NCBI RefSeq assembly: GCF_003443995.1
Contig: NZ_QWEY01000003.1
Coordinates: 310,001-374,000, forward strand
Source of the DNA: Pseudotabrizicola alkalilacus
GTDB lineage: Bacteria > Pseudomonadota > Alphaproteobacteria > Rhodobacterales > Rhodobacteraceae
DNA: 64,000 nucleotides
Reading direction: 5' to 3'
The position numbers and the translations under genes are program-made. Below the pieces are notes generated by a model, which was not told the origin of the DNA, did no database searches, and saw only the letters and a program-made list of their open reading frames with translations. Positions 35,978 through 47,032 of the stretch are shown here, piece after piece (within the stretch, counting starts at the first letter, position 1; every line of letters begins with the position of its first letter).

Positions 35978-36712
35978 TCAGCCGCGCCCCAGATAGGGCA
36001 TGTCGCGCGCCATGATGGTCATGAATGGCACATTCACATCCAGCGGCAGGTTCGCCATGTGCAGCACCGCCTCGGCCACATGTACCACCGGCATCAACGG
36101 CTCGGGCCGCATCTCGCCGCTGGCTTGCGGCATGCCCGATGAAAACCCGGCCGTCATCTCGCTGGCGGCGTTACCGATGTCGATCTGCCCGCAGGCAATG
36201 TCAAACCGCCGCCCGTCCACCGCTAGCGTCTTGGTCAGCCCGCTGACCGCATGTTTCGACATGGTATAGGGCGCGGAACCGGGACGCGGACGATCAGCGC
36301 TGATTGAGCCGTTGTTGATGATCCGCCCGCCCTGCGGGCTTTGCCGCCGCATCAGGCCAAAGGCCGCGCGGGCGCACAGAAACATGCCGGTGATGTTCAC
36401 ATTCGACAGCGCCAGCCAATCCGCCACCGCAATCTCGTCAATCGGTTTGCCGGGCAGCGACATGCCCGCGTTGTTGAACAAAACGTCCAGTCGCCCGAAT
36501 TTAGCCTCCACCTGCGCAAAGCCTGCATCGACCTGCGCCGGATCGGTCACATCGGTCGGCAGGATCAGCGCTTCATGCGTGCCCGCGGTCTCGCGCAAAG
36601 CGTCTTCACGCCGCCCGACCAGTGCCACCTGCCAGCCTGCCGCGATAAACCCGCTCGCCGTGGCCCGTCCGATGCCGGACCCCGCCCCGGTGATCAGAAT
36701 GCTGCGCTGCAT
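35978..36712 (-). CDS. Short-chain dehydrogenase/reductase (SDR)
   Basis: 244 residues, classical SDR length. Cofactor motif TGAGSGIG, then [10 protein letters not shown], and a catalytic tetrad with serine in NGSISADRP and Y-x3-K in YTMSKHA. The arginine pair in VGRREDAL favours NADP(H). Substrate cannot be assigned. It converges with the ArsR gene, so the two are not co-transcribed. Confidence 0.9.
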   Translation of the reverse strand: MQRSILITGAGSGIGRATASGFIAAGWQVALVGRREDALRETAGTHEALILPTDVTDPAQVDAGFAQVEAKFGRLDVLFNNAGMSLPGKPIDEIAVADWLALSNVNITGMFLCARAAFGLMRRQSPQGGRIINNGSISADRPRPGSAPYTMSKHAVSGLTKTLAVDGRRFDIACGQIDIGNAASEMTAGFSSGMPQASGEMRPEPLMPVVHVAEAVLHMANLPLDVNVPFMTIMARDMPYLGRG

Positions 36713-36781
36713 GATGGTCCCTCCCTCTTATCAAGGGGGAAAGCTTAGCGGTCGTTCCGCCCGGAGGCCAGACCGGGCGGC

Positions 36782-37051
36782 CTAATGCAGCCGGAATTCC
36801 CCCACCACATTGCGCCATTCATTCGGGCCGATCAGCCGTTTATGGCTGAAGCGCACCGAATGCAGCGGCCCTTCGATCTTTTCCTGCCAGTATTCGATGA
36901 ACTTGAACAGTCGCGGATAGTCGGGCGCAAGATCATAGTCCTGCCAGACAAAGGTATTGAGAACATTGCGATAATCCGGCATGCGATAGACCATTTCCGC
37001 CGTGGTCAGGCCATAGCCTTTCAGCATCAGTTCGGTTTCAGATCTTTCCAT
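36782..37051 (-). CDS. usg: Usg family protein
   Basis: 89 residues matching the alphaproteobacterial Usg family: LKGYGLTTAEMVYRMPDY, FVWQDYDLAPDYPRLFKFIEYW and a C-terminal GEFRLH. The family was first noted beside a tryptophan-biosynthesis gene; function is unknown. Separate from the SDR gene by 69 bp and divergent from gyrA. Confidence 0.9.
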   Translation of the reverse strand: MERSETELMLKGYGLTTAEMVYRMPDYRNVLNTFVWQDYDLAPDYPRLFKFIEYWQEKIEGPLHSVRFSHKRLIGPNEWRNVVGEFRLH

Positions 37052-37245
37052 ATGAGTCTCCTGTTCGGCCTCCCCCAGAAAGAATCATGCCAAAGACAGA
37101 TTAAAAATCAATGATTTCAATTTGTTGTCACTGCCCCTCGCTGGCTGCCAAATCCCCCGGCGGGGCGGCATTGCACCCCATCCCTTGCTTGGTGTAAGGT
37201 TGCCGCAACAAGATATAGCCCCCCCGCAAGGAAGGCACCGAGCAC

Positions 37246-39963
37246 ATGAGCGACACGCCCGAAGATACTGATACCAAAGACGAAATGCCGCAAAAGCCGG
37301 TTCATTCCGGCCCGCAGATCGACATCAGTGCCGAGATGAAGACCGCCTATCTGGATTACGCGATGAGCGTGATCGTCAGCCGGGCGATCCCTGATCTGCG
37401 CGACGGGCTTAAACCCGTGCACCGCCGCATTCTTTTCGCGATGAGTGAATCGGGCAACAGCCACGACAAGCCTTACCGCAAATCGGCCCGTCCGGTGGGC
37501 GACACCATGGGGAAATACCACCCCCACGGCGACTCGGCGATCTATGACGCGCTGGTGCGGATGGCGCAGCCGTTTTCGATGTCTTTGAAGCTGTTGGACG
37601 GTCAGGGCAACTTTGGCTCGATGGACGGCGATTCTGCGGCGGCGATGCGTTATACCGAAGTGCGGATGGACAAGCCGTCTGCCTTCCTGCTGGCAGATAT
37701 CGACAAGGAAACCGTTGATTTCCAGGACAACTACGATGGCAAAGACCGCGAACCCACGGTCCTTCCCGCCCGGTTCCCCAACATGCTGGTCAATGGCGCG
37801 GGCGGTATCGCTGTCGGCATGGCCACCAACATTCCGCCGCACAACCTTGGCGAGGTCATCGACGGCACGCTGGCGCTGATCGACAACCCCGATCTGTCGT
37901 CCGAGGCGCTGATGGAAATCATCCCCGCCCCCGATTTCCCCACCGGCGCCACGATCCTTGGCCGCGCCGGCGCGCGCAAAGCCTATCTCGAAGGCCGCGG
38001 CAGCGTGATCATCCGCTCGAAAACCCATATCGAGGAAATCCGCAAAGACCGCTACGCCATCATCATTGATGAGGTGCCGTATCAGGTCAACAAGGCCTCG
38101 ATGATCGAGAAAATCGCCGAACTGGTGCGCGACAAGCGGATCGAAGGCATTTCTGCCGTGGCCGACGAATCTGACCGCATCGGCATCCGCGTGGTGATTG
38201 AACTCAAGCGCGATGCAACGCCCGATGTGGTGCTGAACCAGCTGTTCCGCTTTACGCCGATGCAGACCTCGTTCGGCTGCAACATGCTGGCGCTGAACGG
38301 CGGCCGCCCCGAACAGCTGACGCTGCGCGATTTCCTCAGCCATTTCATTACCTTCCGCGAAGAAGTTGTAGCGCGCCGCACCGCGTTTGAACTGCGCAAA
38401 GCGCGCGAGCGCAGCCATATCCTGTGTGGTCTGGCCGTCGCCGTGTCCAATGTGGATGAGGTCGTCCGCACCATCCGCGCCTCGGCCGACGCGGCGGAAG
38501 CGCGCGAAAAGCTGATGACGCGCCGCTGGCCCGCCGCCGATATCGCGCCCTATATCCTGCTGATCGACGACCCAAGCCACACCATGAATGACGACGGCAC
38601 CTATAACCTGTCCGAGGTTCAGGCCCGTGCCATTCTGGAACTGCGTCTGCAACGCCTGACCGCCATCGGCGTCAAGGAAGTGACGGACGAGCTGGAAGAA
38701 CTGGCCCGCAAGATCAAGGAATACCTGGAGATTCTGGGCTCGCGTGAGCGGATCATGGCGATCATCTCGGACGAGCTGCGCGAGGTGAAACAGCTGTTCG
38801 CCGTGCCGCGCCGCACCGAAATCGTCGACTGGGCCGGCGATATGGAAGACGAAGACCTGATCGAGCGCGAAGACATGGTCGTGACGATCACCTCCGGCGG
38901 CTACATCAAGCGCACACCGCTGGCCGAATTCCGCCAGCAGAACCGTGGTGGCAAGGGCCTGTCGTCGATGGCGACCAAAGAAGACGATGTGGTGACGACA
39001 CTTTTCGTTGCCAATACCCACACCTGGCTGTTGTTCTTCACCACCGATGGCATGGTCTACAAGCTGAAAACCTGGCGTCTGCCGCTGGCGGGTCGCACCG
39101 CCAAGGGCAAGGCCATCGTCAACATCCTGCCGATCCAGCCCCGCGTATCGATCGCCGCCCTGATGCCGGTCGATGTGCCCGAAGATGAATGGGCCACCTT
39201 GCAGATCGTCTTTGCCACCAGCGATGGCGATGTGCGGCAGAACGATCTGTCGGACTTCACCAACGTCAAACGCAACGGCAAGATCGCGATGAACCTGCCC
39301 GAAGGCGTGTTGCTGGTAAACGCGGCCATCGCCGATGAAAATGACGATGTGATGCTGGTCACGGCCCTTGGCCGCGCGATCCGGTTTTCCACCACCGACA
39401 TCCGCGTGTTCAAATCACGCGGATCGACCGGCGTGCGCGGCATCCGTCTGGCGACGGACGACAAAGTGGTGTCGATGGCGATCATCCGCCACTTCGAGGC
39501 CACGCCAGAAGAGCGCGAAGCCTACCTCAAGCAACGCCGCCTGATGGCGGGCGCTGTCGAAGACGAGGCCGAGGCGGATGACGAGGAAGAAACCGTGCAA
39601 GCGGGCCAGCTGTCGCCCGAACGCTACGCCGAAATGTCGGCGCTTGAAGACCTGATCCTGACCATCACCGCAGGCGGCGCGGGCAAGCTGTCGTCCAGCC
39701 ACGGCTATCCTGTGCGCGGACGCGGCGGCATGGGCGTGATGGCGATGGACAAGGCGATGCGCGGTGGCCGGCTGGTCGCCTCATTCCCGGTCGATCCGTC
39801 GGATCAGATCATGCTGGCCACCTCCACCGGGCAGTCGATCCGGGTGCCGGTCGATCAGATCAGCTTCCGCTCGCGCTCCGCTGGCGGCGTGCGGGTGTTC
39901 AACGTCGGCAAGGACGAGGTGGTGGTCTCGGTCGCCCGCGTCGCCGAACAGGGCGATGAGTGA
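37246..39963 (+). CDS. gyrA: DNA gyrase subunit A
   Basis: 905 residues. The breakage-reunion domain contains the catalytic tyrosine Y136 ([10 protein letters not shown]). The quinolone-determining region [18 protein letters not shown] has S97 and D101, the unchanged equivalents of E. coli S83 and D87, so no target resistance change is seen there. The C-terminal beta-pinwheel includes the GyrA box as QNRGGKG, which separates GyrA from ParC. An acidic insert [12 protein letters not shown] lies in the C-terminal domain. Translocates and supercoils DNA with GyrB, which is not in this window. The next gene overlaps its stop by 8 bp. Confidence 0.96.
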   Translation: MSDTPEDTDTKDEMPQKPVHSGPQIDISAEMKTAYLDYAMSVIVSRAIPDLRDGLKPVHRRILFAMSESGNSHDKPYRKSARPVGDTMGKYHPHGDSAIYDALVRMAQPFSMSLKLLDGQGNFGSMDGDSAAAMRYTEVRMDKPSAFLLADIDKETVDFQDNYDGKDREPTVLPARFPNMLVNGAGGIAVGMATNIPPHNLGEVIDGTLALIDNPDLSSEALMEIIPAPDFPTGATILGRAGARKAYLEGRGSVIIRSKTHIEEIRKDRYAIIIDEVPYQVNKASMIEKIAELVRDKRIEGISAVADESDRIGIRVVIELKRDATPDVVLNQLFRFTPMQTSFGCNMLALNGGRPEQLTLRDFLSHFITFREEVVARRTAFELRKARERSHILCGLAVAVSNVDEVVRTIRASADAAEAREKLMTRRWPAADIAPYILLIDDPSHTMNDDGTYNLSEVQARAILELRLQRLTAIGVKEVTDELEELARKIKEYLEILGSRERIMAIISDELREVKQLFAVPRRTEIVDWAGDMEDEDLIEREDMVVTITSGGYIKRTPLAEFRQQNRGGKGLSSMATKEDDVVTTLFVANTHTWLLFFTTDGMVYKLKTWRLPLAGRTAKGKAIVNILPIQPRVSIAALMPVDVPEDEWATLQIVFATSDGDVRQNDLSDFTNVKRNGKIAMNLPEGVLLVNAAIADENDDVMLVTALGRAIRFSTTDIRVFKSRGSTGVRGIRLATDDKVVSMAIIRHFEATPEEREAYLKQRRLMAGAVEDEAEADDEEETVQAGQLSPERYAEMSALEDLILTITAGGAGKLSSSHGYPVRGRGGMGVMAMDKAMRGGRLVASFPVDPSDQIMLATSTGQSIRVPVDQISFRSRSAGGVRVFNVGKDEVVVSVARVAEQGDE

Positions 39964-40255
39964 GCTTGAGGACCGGTTGGCGGCACTTGCCGTCACCGGT
40001 CAGACCATCACTTACGGCGCTTTGGCCCGCGATCTGGGCTGGCGCATGGGGCAGCTGACCGCCGCGCTGGAAGCGCTGATGGAACAAGACGCGCGCACGG
40101 GGGCCCCCTTGCGCGCGTCGCTGTGTGAGGCGCGGCTTGGCAACGGCCTGCCCGCGCGGGGTTTTTTCGACACCGCGGCAGCGCTGGGGTTTGATGTCTC
40201 CGACCCCGCCGCTTTCGTGGCCGAGCAGCGGCGCAGACTTTCTGATCCCGGTTAA
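39956..40255 (+). CDS. Small conserved hypothetical protein downstream of gyrA
   Basis: 99 residues starting inside the last codons of gyrA (ATG at 39956). The N-terminal half ([33 protein letters not shown]) looks like a small winged-helix fold; the rest ([19 protein letters not shown]) has no motif I can name. Coupled translation with gyrA is likely. Coding potential is supported by the overlap and by codon use typical of the neighbours. Confidence 0.72.
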   Translation: MSELEDRLAALAVTGQTITYGALARDLGWRMGQLTAALEALMEQDARTGAPLRASLCEARLGNGLPARGFFDTAAALGFDVSDPAAFVAEQRRRLSDPG

Positions 40256-40308
40256 GACCTTGGAAATGATCCCCGGCCTATCCTTCAAGTCAAAGGGAGA
40301 CGGCACGG

Positions 40309-40659
40309 ATGAACCTGTATCACTGCATGATCGAATTGCGGCAAGACAGCCGCGCGCTGGCCTTTGCCAAGGCCACCGATGGCTGGATGAGCTATCTCAA
40401 GGGTCAGGGCCTGATCACCGGCTGGCGGCTGATGCGGCGCAAATTCGGCCTCGCCTCGGGCGCGCATCCCGATTTCCTGCTGGAGATCGAGGTGCCGGGC
40501 ATGGCCGCGCTGGATGATGCCTTTGCCGCACTCGCCGCCGCGGATGATGAGGCAAGCCGCCGCTATGACCTGATGCATCAGCTGATCGCACGGGTCGATA
40601 CCGGCCTCTATCGCCCCTACCCCGATAGCAGCCAACGCGAACGCATCGCTCTGGTCTGA
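40309..40659 (+). CDS. Conserved small protein, possibly DUF6614
   Basis: 116 residues, ATG at 40309 preceded by AAAGGGAG. Sequence [36 protein letters not shown]...[18 protein letters not shown] suggests a ferredoxin-like alpha/beta fold. I believe it matches a rhodobacterial family labelled DUF6614, though this is from memory. No signal peptide or transmembrane region. Lies between the gyrA pair and trmFO; function unknown. Confidence 0.8.
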   Translation: MNLYHCMIELRQDSRALAFAKATDGWMSYLKGQGLITGWRLMRRKFGLASGAHPDFLLEIEVPGMAALDDAFAALAAADDEASRRYDLMHQLIARVDTGLYRPYPDSSQRERIALV

Positions 40660-40712
40660 CCCGGCCAAAGCGATGGCTTGAAAGCGACAGGGCGGCGGGA
40701 TATCTCCACCGC

Positions 40713-42044
40713 ATGAGCAAAACACTTCACATCATCGGCGGCGGCATGGCCGGGTCAGAAGCGGCATGGCAAGCCGCCCATCAGGGCGTGCAGGTCGTCA
40801 TCCATGAGATGCGCCCGCAGGTCGGCACCTTCGCCCATCGCACCGGACATCTGGCCGAAATGGTCTGCTCCAACTCCTTCCGCTCCGATGACCACGAAAG
40901 CAATGCCGTGGGGCTCTTGCATTGGGAAATGCGCGCGGCAGGCGGGCTGATCATGGAACAGGCCGCCGTCCATCGCCTGCCCGCAGGCGGCGCGCTGGCG
41001 GTGGACCGTGATCCCTTTGCCGAAAGCGTGACCGCCCGGATCAAGGCGCATCCGCTGATTTCCGTCTCTTATGAGGAAATCACCGAACTGCCCGACGATG
41101 GTCACTGGATCATCGCCACCGGCCCGCTGACCTCTGGCGCGCTGGCCGAAAGCATCCGCGCGGCCACCGGGGCCGAGGCGCTGGCGTTTTTCGATGCCAT
41201 CGCCCCCATCGTCTATGCTGAGAGCGTCGATATGTCGGTGGCCTGGATGCAGTCGCGCTATGACAAGGGCGAAACGGCCGAGGAACAGACCGCCTATATC
41301 AACTGCCCGCTCACGCGCGAGCAATATGAAGATTTCATCGACGCGCTGCTGGCGGCGGAAAAGACCGAGTTCAAAGAAGGCGAGACGGCGGGCTATTTCG
41401 ACGGCTGCCTGCCGATCGAGGTCATGGCCGAACGTGGCCGCGAAACCCTGCGCTTTGGCCCGATGAAGCCGGTTGGTCTGACCAACCCGCATCAGCCCGA
41501 TGTCAAAGCCTATGCCGTGGTGCAGCTGCGCCGCGACAACAAGCTGGGCACGCTGTTCAACATGGTCGGCTTTCAGACCAAGATGAAATACGGCGCGCAA
41601 ACCGATGTGTTCAAACGGATTCCCGGCCTGACCAATGCCAGCTTTGCGCGGCTGGGTGGTATCCACCGGAACACCTTCATCAACTCCCCCACGCTTCTGG
41701 ACAATCAGATGCGGCTGAAATCGCACCCGCATATCCGCTTTGCCGGGCAGATCACCGGGGTCGAGGGCTATGTCGAAAGCGCCGCCATGGGGCTTTTGGC
41801 TGGCCGCATGGCCGCCGCCGAGATCAAGGGCGAAACCCTTCTGCCGCCGCCACCGGAAACCGCCACCGGCGCGCTGATCACCCATATCACCGGCGGGGCC
41901 GAGGCAAAGACCTTTCAGCCGATGAACGTCAACTTCGGCCTGTTCCCCCCGATCAACGCAAAAGGCGGGCGGCGTGGGCGAAAAGACCGCTACAAGGCCT
42001 ATACCGACCGGGCCAAAGACGCCTTTACGGCATGGCTCGGTTGA
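40713..42044 (+). CDS. trmFO: Methylenetetrahydrofolate-tRNA-(uracil-5)-methyltransferase TrmFO
   Basis: 443 residues. N-terminal FAD motif [20 protein letters not shown], then HEMRPQ and [12 protein letters not shown], both characteristic of TrmFO. Near the C-terminus [10 protein letters not shown] is conserved. It forms ribothymidine at position 54 of tRNA using methylene-THF and FADH2. Its 3' end overlaps gluQRS by 13 bp, pairing two tRNA-modification genes in one transcript. Confidence 0.95.
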   Translation: MSKTLHIIGGGMAGSEAAWQAAHQGVQVVIHEMRPQVGTFAHRTGHLAEMVCSNSFRSDDHESNAVGLLHWEMRAAGGLIMEQAAVHRLPAGGALAVDRDPFAESVTARIKAHPLISVSYEEITELPDDGHWIIATGPLTSGALAESIRAATGAEALAFFDAIAPIVYAESVDMSVAWMQSRYDKGETAEEQTAYINCPLTREQYEDFIDALLAAEKTEFKEGETAGYFDGCLPIEVMAERGRETLRFGPMKPVGLTNPHQPDVKAYAVVQLRRDNKLGTLFNMVGFQTKMKYGAQTDVFKRIPGLTNASFARLGGIHRNTFINSPTLLDNQMRLKSHPHIRFAGQITGVEGYVESAAMGLLAGRMAAAEIKGETLLPPPPETATGALITHITGGAEAKTFQPMNVNFGLFPPINAKGGRRGRKDRYKAYTDRAKDAFTAWLG

Positions 42045-42892
42045 CGCGACCCGCGTCGGGGGCATTCGTAACCCGTTTCGCGCCCTCGCCCACCGGCCCG
42101 CTGCATCTGGGCCATGCCTATTCCGCAATTCTCGCGCATGACATGGCGCGGGCGGCACAGGGCCGGTTCCTGCTGCGGATGGAAGACACCGACACCGAAC
42201 GCAGCAAATACACCTATGAGGCGCAGATCCTGGATGATCTGTCCTGGCTCGGCCTGACATGGGACGGGCCGGTACACCGCCAGTCTGATCATATCGCCGA
42301 GTACACTGCGCGGCTGGAGCCGCTGGCCGCGCGCGGGCTTTTGTACCCCTGCTCCTGCACACGGTCCGACATCCGCGCCGCCCTTGCCGCCCCGCAAGAG
42401 GGCACCATCCACCCGCACTATCCCGGCACCTGTCGCGGGCGCGCGATGGCAACCCGCCAGCCCGGCGATGCGCTGCGCCTTGACCTCGCCGCCGCCCTCG
42501 CCCTTGCCCCCGACCTCAGCTTTACCGAGACCGGCGCGGCCCATGCCGGCCAGCACCGCATTGACCCTGCCGACGCCACCCGTCGCATCGGCGATGTGGT
42601 GCTGTCGCGCAAGGGCGAGGATATCGTGGCCTATTTCCTTGCCTCGGCGCTGGATGATGCCGACCATGGCGTCACCCATGTGATCCGGGGCGAGGATCTG
42701 TTCGATTTCACCCCGGTTCAGGTGATCCTGCAGCATCTGCTGGGCCTGCCGACCCCAACCTATCACCACCACCGCCTGATCCGCGATGATCAGGGCAAGC
42801 GGCTGGCCAAACGCGACGATGCCCGCGCCCTGTCAAAATACCGCGCCGAAGGGGCCACACCGCAGGACATCCGCCGCATGGTCAGTCGCTGA
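42032..42892 (+). CDS. gluQ: Glutamyl-Q tRNA(Asp) synthetase
   Basis: 286 residues: a shortened glutamyl-tRNA synthetase without the anticodon-binding domain. [18 protein letters not shown] contains the HIGH-type motif HLGH; the KMSKS-like motif is [10 protein letters not shown]. Zinc ligands appear as CSC (YPCSCTR) and YPGTC. It attaches glutamate to queuosine at position 34 of tRNA(Asp). It starts inside trmFO, at an ATG 10 bases before that gene's stop codon. Confidence 0.94.
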   Translation: MARLTRPASGAFVTRFAPSPTGPLHLGHAYSAILAHDMARAAQGRFLLRMEDTDTERSKYTYEAQILDDLSWLGLTWDGPVHRQSDHIAEYTARLEPLAARGLLYPCSCTRSDIRAALAAPQEGTIHPHYPGTCRGRAMATRQPGDALRLDLAAALALAPDLSFTETGAAHAGQHRIDPADATRRIGDVVLSRKGEDIVAYFLASALDDADHGVTHVIRGEDLFDFTPVQVILQHLLGLPTPTYHHHRLIRDDQGKRLAKRDDARALSKYRAEGATPQDIRRMVSR

Positions 42893-42896
42893 CCCA

Positions 42897-42947
42897 TTTT
42901 CTGTCTGAAAATATCCTCGGGGGGTCTGGGGGGCAGACAGCCCCCCA
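42897..42947 (-). terminator. Terminator-like repeat between gluQ and soxG (GGATATTT family)
   Basis: On the minus strand: stem CTGGGGGGC/GCCCCCCAG around TGTCT, then ACCCCCCGAGGATATTTTC and AGACAGAAAATG. It lies 10 bp past the soxG stop. The gluQ stop codon abuts the other end, so it may act in both directions. Same family as 25623-25671 and 14041-14093. Confidence 0.8.
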
Positions 42948-42956
42948 GTGCACCGT

Positions 42957-43505
42957 CTAGAGCTCAGACCCCGGCCGGGCCGATACGCTCAACAACCCCA
43001 TCACATACCCCGCCACCGACCGGAAGCAGACCAGCGTGAAGCCGCCGTCGTCGGCCCAGAACGCGGCAGCCACCTGTGCGGCGCGGCTGCGGCGCAGCTC
43101 GCCCGGCTCCAGCTGGTCGAAATCCACTGGCGACAGCTTGCGCAGCACCTGATCGGCCTTTGCGCCCTCGATCCGGAACACGGCGCGGGCGTCTGACACA
43201 TCGACTGCCAGATGGTGCTGGCCCTGCAACGCCCCGGCAATGCTGGCCAAAGCCGCTGCCACATCGGCGTAAGGCAACACCAGCAACAGCTCATCCGGGC
43301 TCATCCAGCCCACCGCCCGCGTGCCCTGCCGCACGATCCGCCGCACCTCAGGCAGGCCGCAGCCGGTGGCGGCCAGCACCGCCGCCTCCAGCCCCGGCGT
43401 ACCCGCCTTGGCGCGCAGGGTGATCATGCCAAGCGGCCCGATCTCGCGCACCGCGGCAAAACCGTCATAGCTTGCGCCCGAAAGCGCGCTGACCGGATCA
43501 GACAT
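42957..43505 (-). CDS. soxG: Sarcosine oxidase gamma subunit
   Basis: 182 residues, ending in TAG. SoxG features: GMITLRAKAG, WMSPDELLLVLP, LAVDVSDARAVFRIEGAKADQVLRKLSPVDF. It is the structural gamma chain of heterotetrameric sarcosine oxidase. Its ATG overlaps the soxA stop by 8 bp. Last gene of the operon. Confidence 0.9.
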   Translation of the reverse strand: MSDPVSALSGASYDGFAAVREIGPLGMITLRAKAGTPGLEAAVLAATGCGLPEVRRIVRQGTRAVGWMSPDELLLVLPYADVAAALASIAGALQGQHHLAVDVSDARAVFRIEGAKADQVLRKLSPVDFDQLEPGELRRSRAAQVAAAFWADDGGFTLVCFRSVAGYVMGLLSVSARPGSEL

Positions 43506-46503
43506 TCTGCTTCTCCCCGTCCTTGTCATAGAACACCGGGTTCACCACCCGAGCCTGGGTCTCGCCGCCGTTCATTTTGGTAAATGTCACCACCTCGCCC
43601 ATCCGCTGCGGGCCGTGCCGCAGCAGGCCCATGGCAATGCCGCGCCCCAAAGTCGGCGACTGGTAGGTGGAGGTCACCCGCCCCTGCACGCGGCGCTGGC
43701 CATTGGCGTTCACCCCATGCTCGGGGATATAGGCGCCATCCTCAACCACCGACCCGTCCAGCGTCTCGAACCCCACCAGTTTCCAGCGGTCGGGGTTGGC
43801 AAGGAAGGTGCGTTCCTGCCCGCGCTTGCCCAGATAATCGGCCTTCTTTTTGCTGATCGCCCAGTCCAGCCCCAGATCCTGCGGGATGATGGTGCCGTCG
43901 GTTTCATCGCCGATCATGATAAAGCCCTTTTCGGCCCGCATCACATGCAGCGCCTCGGTGCCATAGGGCATCGCGCCAAACGCCGCCCCGGCCTGATGCA
44001 GAAGCGTCCAGAAGGCCGCGCCATGGCTGGCGGGCACCGCAATTTCATAAGACAGCTCGCCCGAAAAACTGATCCGGTACACCCGGCACGGGAACCCGCC
44101 CAAGGTGCCATCGGCCCATTGCATGAACGGCAGCGCCTCTTTTGACACGTCCATGCCGCCAAGCGATTCCAACACCTTGCGGGCATTCGGCCCGACCACC
44201 GCGACCTGCGCATATTGCTCGGTCACATTGGCGGTATAGACCTGCCAGTCCCACCACTCGCATTGCAGCCAGTCTTCCATCCAGGCATGGATGCGGTCGG
44301 CCCCGCCGGAAGTGGTGTGGCACAGCCAGGTGTCGGCGTCGATCCGCGCTACCACACCGTCGTCGGACAGAAAGCCCTGCTCGTTGCACATCAGACCATA
44401 GCGGCATTTGCCGATCGGCAGGTTGCTCATGACGTTGGTGTAAAGCATGTCGAGGAAGCGCCCGGCATCGGGCCCTTTGACGATGATCTTGCCAAGCGTG
44501 GAAGCGTCAAGCAAACCAAGGGCTTCGCGGGTGTTCTTCACCTCACGGTGCACCGCTTGCTCTGCGGTCTCGCCGGGGCGTTGGAAGCAATAGGGCCTGC
44601 GCCAATGGCCGACGGGTTCAAAGTACGCCCCGTTCTGCTGATGCCAGTCGTGCATCGGCGTCTTGCGCAGCGGCTGGAAAATCTCGCCCCGTGCTTCGCC
44701 TGCCAAAGCGCCCAAGGGCACCGGGGTATAGGGCGGGCGGAAGGTTGTCGTGCCGACCTGCGGGATCGCCGCGTTCAGACTGTCGGCAAGGACCGCCAGA
44801 CCGTTGATATTGCTCAGCTTGCCCTGATCGGTCGCCATGCCGAGCGTGGTATAGCGCTTGGTATGCTCAACCGATTCATAGCCCTCGCGCGCGGCGAGCT
44901 GCACGTCAGACACCTTCACATCGTTCTGGAAATCCAGCCACATCTTTGAGCGCAGGGCAATCGACGCCCCTTGCGGCATGATCCAGACCGGCTCCAGCGG
45001 TGCCTCTGCCGGCACGTCATGAACCGGAGCCTGCGCCTTTTTGGCTTTCAAGCCGAGCGCTTGCAGCGCGATCCTCACCTGAGCATCCGCATCCGCCACT
45101 GCATCCCGCAAGGCGCCATTGGCGGCACCTGCGGCCATCACCATGGCCGATCCGTCTTCATGCAGCGGCGGGCGGGCCGGGTCGGGGCGGAACATCGCGC
45201 CCGCCTCATCCCAGATCAGCTTGCCGCCGCAATGGCTCCACAGATGGACCACCGGCGACCAGCCGCCCGACATCGCCACCGCGTCGCAGGGCAGCGTGGT
45301 GCTGGCTGCGCCCTCACCCGCCTGCAGGCAGATCTCCACCGCCTCCACCCGCTTGCCGCCCTTGACCCGCGCAATGGCGCGCCCGGTTTCCACCCGGATG
45401 CCAAGCGCGCGCGCGCGTTCGGGCAAGGCACCATTGGCGATACTGCGGGCGTCGATCACCGCCGCCACCTCCAGCCCCGCCTGATGCAGCGCAATCGCAG
45501 TGCGGTAAGCATCATCGTTGTTGGTCACAACCACCGTACGGTCGCCGGGCGACACCGCCCAGTTCACCGCATAATCGCGCACTGCCCCGGCCAGCATCAC
45601 GCCGGGAATGTCATTGCCGGCAAAGGACAACGGCCGCTCGATCGCGCCGGTTGCCGCGATGATCTTGCCCACCCGCATCCGCCACAGCCGATGCTTTGGC
45701 CGCCCGTCGCCGGGGGTGTGGTCAGCGAGCTTTTCGTCCAAGAGCACATAACCATGGTCATAAGACCCCGCCGCCATGCAGCGCAGGCGCAGCGTTACCT
45801 GATCCATCGCCGCCAGTTCGGTCACGGCGGCCTCGATCCAGACCTCTGCCGCCATGCCGTCGATCACATCGCCATCCACCGGCGCGCGCCCGCCCCAATG
45901 CGCGGTCTGCTCGATCAGCCAGACCCGCGCGCCCGCACGGCCCGCGACCAGTGCGGCCTGCAAACCGGCGACACCGCCGCCCACGATCAAGAGATCGCAA
46001 AACCCGTAAGCTTGCTCATACCGGTCCGCATCACGGTCTTTTGGCGCCGAGCCAAGGCCTGCCGAGTGCCGGATGATCGGTTCAAACACATGTTTCCACG
46101 CCGCGCGCGGGTGGATGAAGGTCTTGTAATAGAACCCACCCGGCAAAAACCGCGCGGCATAATTGTTCAGCACACCGACATCGTATTCCAGCGATGGCCA
46201 ATGGTTCTGGCTCCGCGCTTCCAGCCCGTCGAACAATTCTGTGGTCGTGGTGCGCTGGTTCGGCTCCAGCCGTGTACCCTGCCCCAGATTGACCAGCGCA
46301 TTCGGCTCTTCGGCCCCGCTGGCGACGATGCCGCGCGGGCGGTGGTATTTGAAACTGCGCCCGACCAGCATCTGATCATTGGCGAGCAGCGCCGAGGCAA
46401 GGGTATCGCCGGCACAGCCGCGCAACCGCTTGCCGTTAAAGGTAAACTCTACCGAAGCAGAGCGGTCGATCAACCGACCACCGGTTTTCAGGCGGGTGCT
46501 CAT
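43498..46503 (-). CDS. soxA: Sarcosine oxidase alpha subunit
   Basis: 1001 residues, full family length. N-terminal 2Fe-2S-like/SoxA region (VEFTFNGKRLRGCAGDTLASALLAN, GRSFKYHRPRGI), then an NAD-binding domain (LLIVGGGVAGLQAALVAGRAGARVWLIEQ), and C-terminal aminomethyltransferase (GcvT-like) domains that carry tetrahydrofolate (CRYGLMCNEQGFLSDDGVVARI, MRAEKGFIMIGDETDGT). Oxidises sarcosine to glycine with formation of methylene-THF. Starts 130 bp after soxD. Confidence 0.95.
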   Translation of the reverse strand: MSTRLKTGGRLIDRSASVEFTFNGKRLRGCAGDTLASALLANDQMLVGRSFKYHRPRGIVASGAEEPNALVNLGQGTRLEPNQRTTTTELFDGLEARSQNHWPSLEYDVGVLNNYAARFLPGGFYYKTFIHPRAAWKHVFEPIIRHSAGLGSAPKDRDADRYEQAYGFCDLLIVGGGVAGLQAALVAGRAGARVWLIEQTAHWGGRAPVDGDVIDGMAAEVWIEAAVTELAAMDQVTLRLRCMAAGSYDHGYVLLDEKLADHTPGDGRPKHRLWRMRVGKIIAATGAIERPLSFAGNDIPGVMLAGAVRDYAVNWAVSPGDRTVVVTNNDDAYRTAIALHQAGLEVAAVIDARSIANGALPERARALGIRVETGRAIARVKGGKRVEAVEICLQAGEGAASTTLPCDAVAMSGGWSPVVHLWSHCGGKLIWDEAGAMFRPDPARPPLHEDGSAMVMAAGAANGALRDAVADADAQVRIALQALGLKAKKAQAPVHDVPAEAPLEPVWIMPQGASIALRSKMWLDFQNDVKVSDVQLAAREGYESVEHTKRYTTLGMATDQGKLSNINGLAVLADSLNAAIPQVGTTTFRPPYTPVPLGALAGEARGEIFQPLRKTPMHDWHQQNGAYFEPVGHWRRPYCFQRPGETAEQAVHREVKNTREALGLLDASTLGKIIVKGPDAGRFLDMLYTNVMSNLPIGKCRYGLMCNEQGFLSDDGVVARIDADTWLCHTTSGGADRIHAWMEDWLQCEWWDWQVYTANVTEQYAQVAVVGPNARKVLESLGGMDVSKEALPFMQWADGTLGGFPCRVYRISFSGELSYEIAVPASHGAAFWTLLHQAGAAFGAMPYGTEALHVMRAEKGFIMIGDETDGTIIPQDLGLDWAISKKKADYLGKRGQERTFLANPDRWKLVGFETLDGSVVEDGAYIPEHGVNANGQRRVQGRVTSTYQSPTLGRGIAMGLLRHGPQRMGEVVTFTKMNGGETQARVVNPVFYDKDGEKQNV

Positions 46504-46559
46504 GGGGTGGTCCTTTTGCGGAAGGTCTTGATGCAGGCGTCAGCGCCCCCCCACCCCAG

Positions 46560-46582
46560 CCCTCCCCCACAGGGGGGGAGGG
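46560..46582. repeat. GC-rich hairpin between soxD and soxA
   Basis: Perfect 9-bp stem CCCTCCCCC/GGGGGAGGG with a 5-base loop, in the 130-bp gap inside the sox operon. It is flanked by further C-rich and G-rich runs. Could attenuate or stabilise the mRNA. Confidence 0.6.
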
Positions 46583-46633
46583 AGGCGCAGGCAGAGCCAC
46601 AGGCGCGCAAGGCGGCAGGCGTTGCAGGCCCGC

Positions 46634-46954
46634 TCATGTCAGGGTCCAGTCCGGGCGGCGGGCCCTGATCTTGTCAACAATATCGGCGGGTGGTTCAGCG
46701 GTCTGCGCCGGATAAGTCCCGAACACCTCCAGCGTGGCAGTGCAGCGCGCGGCCAGAAACCATTTGCCACAGCCATAAGCATGCCGCCAGCGTTCGAAAT
46801 GCACGCCCTTGGGGTTCTTGCGGGCGAACATATACGCCTCGAAGTCATCATCATCAGACCCCGGCCCGAACCGCTTCAGATGCGCCTCGCCCCCTGGGGT
46901 GAGTTCGGTTTCCTCGGCGCGCACGCCGCAATAGGGGCAGTCCAGGATCAGCAT
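46634..46954 (-). CDS. soxD: Sarcosine oxidase delta subunit
   Basis: 106 residues. It begins MLILDCPYCGVRAEETE, the zinc-binding CPYCG motif of SoxD, and has HAYGCGKWFLAARCTAT, which supplies further cysteine and histidine ligands. The zinc-containing delta chain of heterotetrameric sarcosine oxidase. Separated from soxB by an extra membrane-protein gene. Confidence 0.94.
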   Translation of the reverse strand: MLILDCPYCGVRAEETELTPGGEAHLKRFGPGSDDDDFEAYMFARKNPKGVHFERWRHAYGCGKWFLAARCTATLEVFGTYPAQTAEPPADIVDKIRARRPDWTLT

Positions 46955-47032
46955 ATGGCACCTGTAGACATGAATGAGGCGGGCGCCGTAAAGCGCCCGC
47001 CTTGCAAGGACAGAGAGAGAGGGGAAAAGGTG

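Noticed and set aside
37550-37560. Quinolone-resistance change in GyrA
   Set aside because: Residues S97 and D101 are the sensitive-type serine and aspartate.
37117-39021. 634-residue open frame antisense to gyrA
   Set aside because: gyrA is certain on the plus strand; the antisense frame has no ribosome site or domain and is a by-product of GC-rich third positions.
44971-46668. 565-residue open frame antisense to soxA
   Set aside because: Shadow of soxA; rich in Arg, His and Pro with no recognisable motif.
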